NCBI RefSeq assembly: GCF_963678635.1
Contig: NC_087066.1
Coordinates: 39,763,223-39,827,222, forward strand
From: Symsagittifera roscoffensis
Taxonomy: Eukaryota; Xenacoelomorpha; Acoela; Convolutidae
Direction of reading: 5' to 3'
DNA: 64,000 bases
The notes beneath the pieces were generated by a model. It saw nothing but the letters and a program-made list of their open reading frames with translations, did not search any database and was not told where the DNA came from. The position numbers and the translations under genes are program-made. Below, piece by piece: positions 10,201 through 19,500 of this stretch (position 1 is its first letter; each line of letters starts with the position of its first letter).

Positions 10201-13200
10201 GCTTGACACGGGAGCAGTCTTGAGCGTTATACCAATCGAAACTTGGGAGAAGATGGGCTTTGACAAAGGTGACTTGATAGACTCGAGAATACGGCTGTCA
10301 GCTGCAAACAAAGGGGCCCTACGGGTGCTGGGCAGGACGCCGATAATAGCCCTCAATTTGGGGGAACGTAACCTGTGGATGAGCTTTATCGTGGTAGAAA
10401 ACCTAGATGAACCTGACCAATTCATTTTGGGCAGAGACTTCATCAGGAGTTTCGACGTAACGATTGATTTAAATAACGCAATGTTCAGGATACGGAACCC
10501 GGATAGGAGGTACGCAATCAAACCGGTAAATTTAATAATGGTAAATGAAAACAAAGCACCGGTATTCTTGAGTAGGAGGGTGAGGCTAAAAGCTAATGAA
10601 GCGGCAATCGTAAGTTTGAGGATGAAAAATTACAATGAACTAAGTGACAACAAGCAAGTGTGCATAGTTCCGAATCCTAATAGTCAAAGTGCTGCTGTTT
10701 TAGGAAGATCATTTTCGATAACGAAGAGCGGCCTCTGCGTCAGTGTCTTGTTGAATACCCTTGATATACCGATCACGATACAGAGAGGGAGGAAACTGGG
10801 ATATGCTTTACCGGTTAAAACTCGATATGAAACAATTGAGAACTCAAAACAAAATGAAGTTGTTGATTGTCCCAATCACAGGGACAAAATTTGTATCTTG
10901 AGACGATTGCAGAAAATAAAAGATTCTTCAGGTCTTATTAAATCACTTAAGTCAGAAACGGATGATGGTCTTTCGAGCTGTTCGAACTTTCCAGAGCGAC
11001 CCACACTAGATGAAATGCAAAATGAAAAACCGGTTCTGCCGGAGATTGAACATTTGAGGGGCAAACTGAAAGATGAACAGCTCGAAGCCATCAAGGACGT
11101 ACTAGAGCGGAACGAGGATGTTTTTTCGAGGCATAAGGCGGATATCGGGTGTTGCAATTTCGTTGAGCATGAAATAGAACTTGAGGAAAACGCGGTACCA
11201 CACAGGGAGGGGGCGAGGCGCATGACCCCACACAAATCGGACGCGTGTAGAAAAGAGATCGAGACGTTACTAGAGTATGACATGATAGAACCATCCAAGT
11301 CACCGTGGGCGTGTGGAGTAGTGATGGCCAAAAAGAAAGGCGACCAGTTGAGGTTTTGTTGTGACTTTCGATACCTGAACTCCGTCACGGTGAAGGATGC
11401 CTATCCCATACCTAGGATTGATGAGAGCCTCTCGAAGTTAGGTGATGCAAAATTTTTTACGACTCTTGATTTAGGCTCAGCCTTTTGGCAAGTACCACTA
11501 AGGAAGCAGGACAGGGACAAGACAGGGTTTGCCTGCGAGTTGGGTCTGTTTCAATGGAAACGAATGCCGTTTGGACTTTGCAATGCCACAGCCACGTTTC
11601 AGCGGTTGATGGCACATAGGCTGATAGGCGTAACGAAGAAGTATGGCAACCTGGTAATGTGCTACGTGGATGACGTGGTAATAGCGACGCCAACACTGGA
11701 AGACCACATTGAGAGACTAGACGAAGTGTTTGCATGCATGAAGAGGTCGGGGCTAAAGTGTAAACCATCAAAGTGCGAGATACTCAAGGACTCAATAAAA
11801 TACTTGGGCAGGATGGTAGACAAGCACGGCATCAGACCTGATACGGACGCCGTGGAAGCAGTCCTGACCTGGAAATCACCGAAGACAGAGCACCAGTTGA
11901 TGAGCTTCCTGGGTTTCGCTAACTATTATAGAGAGTTCATCAAAGGCTATGCAGACAAGGTATACCCGATGCAACAATTAATGAGACACAAGGGCAAGAA
12001 GTTCACGTGGAACAACGCAGCAGAAGAGTCATTCCAGAGGATAAAGAAAGAGCTATGTGAGGCACCAGTACTGGGTATGCCGACTGAGAAAGGGATGTAC
12101 GTGCTGGACACGGATGCGTCGGTAGTCGCGATTTCTGGGATTCTCCACCAAGAACAAGAATGGAATGGGAAGACAGTCTTGAGACCAATAGCGTACGGGA
12201 GCAAAGTCCTGAGTGACACGGAAATGAAGTACGGAGCACCGAAAGCTGAGATGTTCGCGGTGGTTACCTTTGTCGAGAAATACAGGGCATACTTGGGCAG
12301 TGAACCATTCAAGTTGCGAGTCGACAATAGAGCACTGAGCTGGCTGAAAACGTACTCAATGGACCAAAGTTACATTGGGAGGTGGATAGTTCGCCTGGAC
12401 GGATACAACATGATAATTGAGCATAGAACGCGAGATAAACATCAGAATGCCGACAGCTTGAGTAAGAAGACGGAGTTCTATGAGAGACAAGAGCAAAGAG
12501 AAGCAGACAGACCTGAAATCAAAGATGGCTTCTCATTCATGGACAAGGAAACGTACGACAGTCTTCCACTCACGAGATGGCTGGACAAGTCAGGCAAACC
12601 GATAGAAGATCATCCTGAATTGCCTAAAGAGCCTCCAGAGAAGACCATCTTGAGGAAGAGCAAGAGGATTCCGATTGAGATTATACTCAAGTCGAAGATC
12701 GTGAAGGAGACGCTCAAGGCAAAAGGCTATGATCTTAACCAGGTGGAAGCAGGAACTGCACAGATAGATGATGACTTAATGAGGTTGCTCGAGAAACTAT
12801 CAGATGATAAGCCCGTGATCCAGGAGAAGGGTCAAGAGAAACCGGAATTCACTATACTTCGGAGAAAAGAGACAGTGAACGATACTGACTCATCAAGAGG
12901 AAGCGTCACTGACAGCAAAGATGTCGTGCGGTCACTAGTTGACAAAATCCCCGAAGACATTCTGGAGCAGACCAGGGTCAGGAAAAAGAAAGTGACGTTC
13001 AAGGAAGATACTGAACACCTGGGACCAGGTCAAGAGTCCGGGGAGTGTTCCAGGTTCACGGAAGAAGGAACCGGAGAAGGAAAATTGTCCGGGGAGCGTG
13101 AAGGATGGGATGAAGACTCGGATGAGAGCAGCGAAAACCAGGACAGTCTGTGCATGATACTGGCGGAAGAGAAGACAAGGCACCACGACAGGGAGTTACA

Positions 13201-16042
13201 GACGGATCCATCATCAGGAACGTACAATCTGGAGATACAGGAGATACGAGGTGGTGAGGAACTTGAGAGAATTGCGGTTTCAAGGAAGCCATACAGAGAA
13301 CTATCATGCAACTCAAACGTCAGAACAAATCTGGTGCCAGAAGATGATATGAAAATCGTGAAAAGGATGATATGCGTGAAGCTGAGTGATGACATCCACA
13401 AACCTGGTGAGATGAATGGACAGATCATGGCGCTAAAGGAGCATGTCAAGGCAAGATATAGGCTGTCAGACCTAATAAGAGCCCAAAAGAATGACAAAAT
13501 GACAAGTAACCTCTGCAAATGGATCCAGTCGGGGGTCAAGGAGAAGGGGGAACTCGAGGAAGACAGCTACAAGATCTTGAGCCAGTTCTACAAAGAGAAA
13601 AAAGACTTACTCTACCACACAGCTGATGGGGTGGTAGCATGCAAGAGGAAAGATGAGGAGAAGATATTACACAAACACAACCTCATCATACTGCCACAGT
13701 TGTATCAAACGGAGGTGCTTTTCAGATCGCACGACCAGATGGGCCACCAGGGGATAGACAAAGTACAACAAAGGATACCTCACAGGTTTGATTGGCCAGG
13801 AATGAGAAAAGCTTGCGAGAGATGGGTGAATGCCTGCCTGGCATGTCTCCAGGTAAAAGACCCAAGGAAGATGAAGTTTCCCCTCAAGTCCGTTGAGAGC
13901 TCAGAGTTCAATGAAGTGGTGCAGATAGACCATCAAAAAATCTGCATGACGGAGTCGGGATATAACCAGATACTGGTTATAATAGATCACTTCACAAAGT
14001 TGGCGGAAGCGGTCCCGTGCCAAACAGCCTCGGCCGAGGAGACATGTGATCATCTGATAACGCATTGGATATCGCGGTATGGTTGTCCAATGACTTTCCA
14101 GTCGGACAACGGCAAAGCTTTTGTAGGGGACTTGACAAAAGAATTGATGAAGAGATCGCACATTGCTCAAGCACACTCGACAACCTATCATCCACAGACC
14201 AATGGGTTGGTAGAGAGACAAAACAGGACACTGGTCAACATGTTAAGGGTGTACTGCTCAAGATACATGACGGACTGGGACAAATACCTGCCACAGGTAG
14301 TAGGAGCCTACAACAGTACACAGCACTCAACTACGGGCATCAGTCCTTTCATGATGTTGACGGGCAGGGAGAGAGCAATGCCTCTGACATTCTTTTACCC
14401 GGAATACGAAGGGAAAAGGACGTCGCCCCAGGCATACGTGAAAGAAGCGATCAAAAGACAACAGGAATTGAACGAGCTATGCAGGAGGAACACGGCGCAA
14501 GCGCAAATGAGGCAACGCAGGAAATACGACGAAAAAATATTACGAGCAAAGCCATATGAAGTGGGCCAATACGTGTGGGTCTTCCAAAATGTCATACCGC
14601 CCAAGGGAACAAAGAAACTACTCAAGAAGTGGAGGGGACCATTCATGATAACGGAGGTTCATCAACAAGGACGGTTCTACCGCTTGAGTACTGGGCGAGC
14701 GGCACATTATGAAAATCTGAAGCCTCACGTCCCGTCTCCAGAGGATTGGTGCATACCGAAGGACATGGAGGGTCTTGAGTACCTGGTGGTAGAGCCAGCG
14801 TGTGAAGTGAATGAGAAAGGCACTAGAGAGAAAAATGATGGTAATGAGAACTTGAGTTTGGACGACAATGAAAAGATAGGAGTGGAGTCTGATGCAGGAT
14901 CATTTGTAGAAGAAGACTGGAACGACCCGGAGCAAGACGAGGTGCCGAAATGGATGGAACCGGATCGAACAACACCACCGGAAACCAGGACTGGCAATCG
15001 CAAACGCACAGGCATGAGGTACAACAGGTACGGGGATGACTTCTTGATCGATAAGATACAGCCAGACAAATTGGGCGAGGAATTACTGAAGGCAGGCGAA
15101 CTGGAAGCTGGAGAGGAATGGCAGGTCATTGACGATGGTGGTCATTATCCGCAGGATGATTACTCGACGCCAGAAGTAGAAACGGATCTCGAACAGAGTG
15201 AGATAGAGAGGAGGGAGAACACGAACTTGAGGATTCTAGAGTGGATGCGTGAGGTCAAAGACGAGAGCCGCGAAGGACAAAGCATTCAGCAAGTCGATGT
15301 ATCAGCAGCAAATTACATGAAGACAGAGGACCCTCTTTTCGGATGGACGGCAACAGACAGGCCACTGGACATTCCTCAGGACAATTCAGACCCGACAACA
15401 TCGACGGGGACGTCGATAAATATTTTTGTCCGGGGAGTGGGGGTAGGACTTACCCACGCCGAAAAATTGATGATAAAGAAGCTCAAGGAAGTGAGAGAAA
15501 CGAGCGAATTGGAACTGGAGGAAGAAGAGCCAGAGCCTACTATAGGTCGGAATTTCAAAACGAAATTCGAAATACCCAATGAATACTCGGAGAACATCAT
15601 GATAACAGATAGCGACTTCATCCTGTCAAACAGGACCAGCGCGATCTGCATCACGGCGGACATGAGTTTCAAATCAAGATTGGAAGCTGACTTCAAAAGA
15701 GAGTACCAGAATGTAGAGTTTCTGTTCAGACAGAGACCAGGACTGGGAGGGATGGCAGCGCTTCCACCGTCAGTGGCACAAGTCCCGGGCAAATATCTGT
15801 GCTTCCTAGTAACGAGGGTCAATGACAGGAACACAATCGATCCCGAACACGTGATATTGGCACTAACAAGATTACGAGACTTCATGATTGAAAGAGGGAT
15901 AACAGAAGTCTCAATGCCAGTGTATGACCCGAACAGGGGCAAACTGAGCCCGAGGGAATTGTACGCTATCCTACATGTGGTCTTTGCAGAAACTGAGATA
16001 ATGGTGTATCTTCATAAGAAGTACTACTTGAGCATCGCCTGA
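7244..16042 (+). CDS. ORF1: Gag-Pol polyprotein with C-terminal macrodomain-like module
   Basis: A single 2932-aa frame without a gag/pol shift. Residues ~195-310 are coiled coil. Residues ~420-600 are a Ty3-type Gag capsid region. Two CCHC zinc knuckles follow (629-642, 681-694). The aspartic protease DTG is at 988-990. The RT has a YVDD active site at 1474-1477. The RNase H LDTDAS motif is around 1622. A ~430-aa acidic linker of unknown role precedes the integrase (His 2163/2168, Cys 2198/2201; D2229, D2288, E2324 with 35 residues between the last two). A GPY/F-like WRGPF is near 2463. The last ~150 residues (about 2780-2932) resemble OARD1/TARG1-type macrodomains in the order of their motifs but lack the glycine loops. 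The length far exceeds usual Gag-Pol. The first ATG after the leader was chosen; later ATGs at 7325 and 7364 are possible. Confidence 0.95.
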   Translation: MRRSRVPVAEKRPTEAKYNSSLRKTTSMGPKITKKNFSVNMVSTRSTAENRAREGMEGERVEPTIEIDLETPDQSVDETRKIATESTPMPNAEEPNSKPIEFSPIDNVEDAIGNTEETVKEDSQVKKTSFTERLAMMVGIKTKENVTEEPKAERARTFGTVSTKTTEANPREGQTRAEATAEEKPTADHEEATLELGDLMAKLNQIDKKLKHSEEDREVIRKELRYNKNEYLDSYFNLAKATEERLKEMSDNVETTNEERDKNIKKDLQQLKNRYDDVNSQLGSLEKRMDTMSENQAESSCAIQAKLDAILSNSTSQERPAADRAQGTRVDFVEPQRNKWQSTPLPLTRDTVSIAPIAAKTIMKNGMSSTTTGPGDSTANSNAGPDAMTWANTWEMMNRTLEAFATRNTNSSDRRDGKSRKTFKKPKEFKDDSDGCIDTWVEVMRLHLEQDNLNDERQACTAILSNLEGTALKCVVAKKEEERDTADKIFEILLNRFGSGMKGHQAMMRFEKRRQRDDESIDRFLDDLESLRRRSDPEESTNRRNFSIASKFIDGVKSDDLRTMLATYYTLSKDSAPTPEEMRQKSREYMLMKPKKFSYSENRNTQGGNQPQRSSWYKPRDDMDKRRSCANCGSADHHVADCTTYKQGMKSLGYAPDEEDMSQMEEHEYYSGLIIKIGARCFFCNQEGHFRMDCPLFWEAVKDQSHPKHKLALAAVQNQRNRQNEFESRNLGAPSTELPTKTVKAVSHVNDAIESAAGNSLEINYEKAATEAIAKVKQDLAAKEIEQRLKLEIERQNFNEALTGSKQIPEAVPGSTKTGNCKTVKMVTGKPFGISKIGARIMSIITVGGHEVTRNLSEPSDQTIMHIDVYADYLSGISPQTTSRALRALLMRGGSKTVRVDSRYTEAYGPHEVMLNIDGINIYTKTMITCDEDLTGQIYVGKEELKVRSVGHCAMLEEDAMHIGTEADVTGHVLDISGKKTQLRGLLDTGAVLSVIPIETWEKMGFDKGDLIDSRIRLSAANKGALRVLGRTPIIALNLGERNLWMSFIVVENLDEPDQFILGRDFIRSFDVTIDLNNAMFRIRNPDRRYAIKPVNLIMVNENKAPVFLSRRVRLKANEAAIVSLRMKNYNELSDNKQVCIVPNPNSQSAAVLGRSFSITKSGLCVSVLLNTLDIPITIQRGRKLGYALPVKTRYETIENSKQNEVVDCPNHRDKICILRRLQKIKDSSGLIKSLKSETDDGLSSCSNFPERPTLDEMQNEKPVLPEIEHLRGKLKDEQLEAIKDVLERNEDVFSRHKADIGCCNFVEHEIELEENAVPHREGARRMTPHKSDACRKEIETLLEYDMIEPSKSPWACGVVMAKKKGDQLRFCCDFRYLNSVTVKDAYPIPRIDESLSKLGDAKFFTTLDLGSAFWQVPLRKQDRDKTGFACELGLFQWKRMPFGLCNATATFQRLMAHRLIGVTKKYGNLVMCYVDDVVIATPTLEDHIERLDEVFACMKRSGLKCKPSKCEILKDSIKYLGRMVDKHGIRPDTDAVEAVLTWKSPKTEHQLMSFLGFANYYREFIKGYADKVYPMQQLMRHKGKKFTWNNAAEESFQRIKKELCEAPVLGMPTEKGMYVLDTDASVVAISGILHQEQEWNGKTVLRPIAYGSKVLSDTEMKYGAPKAEMFAVVTFVEKYRAYLGSEPFKLRVDNRALSWLKTYSMDQSYIGRWIVRLDGYNMIIEHRTRDKHQNADSLSKKTEFYERQEQREADRPEIKDGFSFMDKETYDSLPLTRWLDKSGKPIEDHPELPKEPPEKTILRKSKRIPIEIILKSKIVKETLKAKGYDLNQVEAGTAQIDDDLMRLLEKLSDDKPVIQEKGQEKPEFTILRRKETVNDTDSSRGSVTDSKDVVRSLVDKIPEDILEQTRVRKKKVTFKEDTEHLGPGQESGECSRFTEEGTGEGKLSGEREGWDEDSDESSENQDSLCMILAEEKTRHHDRELQTDPSSGTYNLEIQEIRGGEELERIAVSRKPYRELSCNSNVRTNLVPEDDMKIVKRMICVKLSDDIHKPGEMNGQIMALKEHVKARYRLSDLIRAQKNDKMTSNLCKWIQSGVKEKGELEEDSYKILSQFYKEKKDLLYHTADGVVACKRKDEEKILHKHNLIILPQLYQTEVLFRSHDQMGHQGIDKVQQRIPHRFDWPGMRKACERWVNACLACLQVKDPRKMKFPLKSVESSEFNEVVQIDHQKICMTESGYNQILVIIDHFTKLAEAVPCQTASAEETCDHLITHWISRYGCPMTFQSDNGKAFVGDLTKELMKRSHIAQAHSTTYHPQTNGLVERQNRTLVNMLRVYCSRYMTDWDKYLPQVVGAYNSTQHSTTGISPFMMLTGRERAMPLTFFYPEYEGKRTSPQAYVKEAIKRQQELNELCRRNTAQAQMRQRRKYDEKILRAKPYEVGQYVWVFQNVIPPKGTKKLLKKWRGPFMITEVHQQGRFYRLSTGRAAHYENLKPHVPSPEDWCIPKDMEGLEYLVVEPACEVNEKGTREKNDGNENLSLDDNEKIGVESDAGSFVEEDWNDPEQDEVPKWMEPDRTTPPETRTGNRKRTGMRYNRYGDDFLIDKIQPDKLGEELLKAGELEAGEEWQVIDDGGHYPQDDYSTPEVETDLEQSEIERRENTNLRILEWMREVKDESREGQSIQQVDVSAANYMKTEDPLFGWTATDRPLDIPQDNSDPTTSTGTSINIFVRGVGVGLTHAEKLMIKKLKEVRETSELELEEEEPEPTIGRNFKTKFEIPNEYSENIMITDSDFILSNRTSAICITADMSFKSRLEADFKREYQNVEFLFRQRPGLGGMAALPPSVAQVPGKYLCFLVTRVNDRNTIDPEHVILALTRLRDFMIERGITEVSMPVYDPNRGKLSPRELYAILHVVFAETEIMVYLHKKYYLSIA
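15580..16042 (+). other. Macrodomain-like module at the end of ORF1
   Basis: Residues about 2780-2932 of ORF1. Visible are a strand-helix start with ICITADMSF then a helix ADFKREY; a KYLCFLVTR strand; a helix that in the macrodomain family follows the YENL position; then GITEVSMPV and a final ETEIMVYL strand. This order matches ADP-ribosyl-glutamate hydrolase macrodomains (TARG1 group). The family's glycine-rich MGAG-type loop is replaced by SFKSRLE, and the GCGLD loop by DPNRGKL. Catalysis is therefore doubtful, and ligand binding or a structural role is possible. The assignment rests on pattern recognition, not on a profile search. Confidence 0.7.
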
Positions 16043-16562
16043 GTCGGGTACATGGGGGTATCGAGTCGGGTGTGAGGGAGGAGTCTTGAGTTAGGTACTG
16101 GGGTGCGGCGCACGTAAAGGGATCTTAAAGATATGATTGGCATGACAATTAAATTTTAAAACGAGTTAATGGTGCTAAAACATAAAATGAATCTGCATGC
16201 TTTTAAGGGAATTCCAATCGAATTGTTTTAAGTGATATGAAAATGATAAGATTTTAACCATACTGGTAAAAGGGGGGTCTCTAGGTTAGGAACATGACAT
16301 GTCAAGTTTCAATATGCTTTCTGTTTTCAGATCAAGTTTGAAAAACAAAGTTGAAAATCCAACTATACTCAAGCGAGAAACAGAGAGAGAAACCTTGATT
16401 GAACTCGCGATAATCGGCGCTTACAGCAAGTATTTGCAAGGGAACATTTCGAGAGAATTCTTGAGTTGGGTAATACTTGAGTCGGTAAGGTAATTCTTGA
16501 GCTGGTAAGGTAATTCTTGAGCTGCTTAACACATACCTGTATACATCCCGAAGTCACGAAGA
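16043..16562 (+). other. ORF1-ORF2 spacer with repeated donor-like motif
   Basis: Non-coding, 520 bp. Near its end (16455-16525) a ~21-bp unit TAATTCTTGAGCTGGTAAGG is repeated about three times with variation. Two copies contain GGTAAG and an edge copy GGGTAAT, which resemble splice donors. How ORF2 is expressed (subgenomic splicing, reinitiation or an internal promoter) is not shown by the sequence. Confidence 0.6.
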
Positions 16563-19500
16563 ATGGCAGACCGATTATGGAAATCCGTGCCCGCGGCCCT
16601 GAAGAAGCCCACTCTTGATGAGCTGTACAGACGCCTGAGGGACTTGGACTACACCCAAATAGACGAGAGAATGGCGGTGATGCTGAATGCCATCCTCCAG
16701 TTGGAGGACCAGGGTGAGTGCAGGGAGTCTGCAACGGAGGCTGTCTTGATGATCGGCTACACCACCGAGGGAATATCGAACCAAGAGCAGACCAGATGGT
16801 TGTCTTGGAATGTGGATGGAGGAGTAAGGGGTTTTGACTTGGCAAGGAATCCTGGCCTGAATAACAATACCGAATATGGCGCAGGGGAATTCCCACTACC
16901 GACTAGGCCAACAGTAAGATCCACAAGCCAGAGCTCGAGTAGGGTGCCATCGATGTCACGAACGCAACAGACGACCGAGGCATATCCGGATCTAGGTGTT
17001 CTAAAGAAGGAGCTCGAGAAGACGCAGAAGGAAAGGAATAGGGCGAACCGCGATCGGGATCAGGCAAAGCTGGATCGGGAGAAGGTTCAGCTGGAAAGGG
17101 ACCAGGCGGTCAACGAGCGAGACCAGGCTCTGAGGTTGCTTGAGATGCAAAAAGCTGAACATCAACAGGAGTTAAGGGTGCGGGAGAACGCCGCAAATCG
17201 TGATCAACTGAGGTCGGAATTGGACAGAATAGAACAACGACAACGCGAGCTTGATGCACAGAAGGGAGCCAGGCCGAAGGAGCGAGTGGTCACCAGCTCG
17301 AGGCCAGAGTCACGTATGGAGGTGGATGAAGCCCCCAGAGCAAGAGCACGGTTCAACCTTGACCGCGAGGCCCGAGAACACATGAGTGAAGGGTTGGAAG
17401 TCTGGATACCGAATGACGCAACGTCTTCCTTGCGTAGCCTAGAGACGCAACCCATACGCCCACTGATGGATGTGGAGCTGCCGGGATATACCCCAACCTC
17501 GACCTCGAGTGACAGTCAGGTGAGCGGCGGCTCATCGCGTCTGAAAGTACTGGGCGAGAGATTGCGACAAAAGAGTCGTGAGAGTTCGGCAAGACCGGAG
17601 CTTCCCCCGACGTGGAGGGAACAGCCGGTTAGGAGTGTCGTGATCTCGAGTTATAAGAAGAATACAGAGGGGAGGTACCACAGGCACAATCGGCTGGACT
17701 GGAGTGCGGAGCAGAAAGCTAGGAGAGACTGCTTTCATGATGCGGCCTGGGTGCAGTACTTGGCGCCACCCCGGGTACCAGAAGGTGCGGTTCACCTAAT
17801 CGTAGGGGACAGCCTGGTGCGGGTGTTGACCCGGATCCGATCGCACTGGCAGACGGGAATCTTGAGTTTCGCTGGAGCTGCCACGCCACAGATGTTGGCG
17901 ACGCTTGACATGCTGGGGATGACCAAAGTATACACGGTGACCCTGATGGTCGGGACCAACGATGTATCAAGGGGTGAAGCGAGGAAAATAACAAGGCTGC
18001 ACGATAAGGTGAGCTGCCTTCTTGAGGAACTGAGGATTCAGATGGACCCCATCCTGTTGACGATATGTACTGTCCCCTACAACATGATGTTTGATCAGCA
18101 CGCCTTGGAGATGAACGAGAAGGTGCGGAACCTAAACAAGGTGATAAGAGACATCCACCGGAAGAGTGTGCTCCCTGTCAGACTGTTGGACGTGGCAGAG
18201 CGCATGGAGAAAGAGGGATTCCCTGAAGACACCTCCAGTGATGGAATCCATTTTGATAGACAGAGGGGAGCAGAGTGGCTAAACGACGTCTTCCAAGAAC
18301 ACATAAACGCGCTGGAGGCGGATCTGCTAGAGACAGCCCAATTCACATTAGGACCACCTCCGAACCCACCATTCCTTGCCTCAAGGGCCTTGTCTGGTCG
18401 CTTGGGACCGAGAGTTGACACTAGAGACAGTTCAAGGAGCAGCCAGACCAGATTGCAGAGTGCCACGCCAATGGAGTCTGAGGAGGTGACGTCATCAACA
18501 CCTCCAAGCTCGGCGATATCCTCAGTGGTAGTGGCAGATAGCAAACGGGAAAAGAAGTCTATGGAGACCGCTCGCTTGAGATATCCTGAGAAGGTGAAAG
18601 AACTGGATCTAGAGAGTTTGGAATGCAGGCAAGAATTGGCGGAAACCCTGGGGATCGAACGAGTGTCACACGAGGATTTGAATAGGCATCATTGCGTGGA
18701 CTGGTTGAAAGCTCATGAGGTGCACTTCTCGAGAGCGAAGTTGATGGAGACCACAGACCTGACTGGAATTCCCACAAAAGCGATCATGGGACCCATTAAC
18801 TACAGACCTCTCAAGCTGCTGGGGAGTCCTGGACTTATAGCAGAACCTCCCAAGCACCGAACTAGCATCGCCAGGATCAGGTTGGCAACCCCGGCACAGT
18901 TAAAGGTGGTAGACAAGCTACTCAATCCGGGAGGAACGGGATTGCCAGATGCCGCTTACGAAGGCTCGAAATTGGCGGAAGATCCCAGGTACGGGAAGCC
19001 CTGTGGGAGTACCCAGCTGGTCAAAACCCTGGCAGTTTATGATAGAGCAGATCCAGCTGCTGCGAGAGTAGTCATTGTGGCGGGATCAGACTTCGAAGGA
19101 ACGTCTCCCAAGTTGTTCTGGCCGGAGACTTTGATATACTCTTTGCCAGGAGCTGAATTAAATCAGATGTTAACTCTGGTGGTGGCAATAAAGTCGGAGA
19201 TGCCCTGTGAACCTGAGCTGCTGTTGTTTGCAGGAATGAATGATCACCTGCACGCGATGGGACTTCTTGAGCAACTAAAGGCCGATGAAATTCCGACATC
19301 GAGGAAGATATGGGAAGCCATTCAAGCGTTGTTTGCGGCGATGAATGAAGTGCAAGAGAATGTTGTCTCGAGATTCGGGTCCAAGACGAAGGTGGTGTTT
19401 ACCACATCCCCTGGATACGCGAATATGCCACCCGCCCTACAGTTCGTGTACGCGGTCTTGATCCTGATAGCAGAAGGGAATGAATGGCGGATTCTAATGG

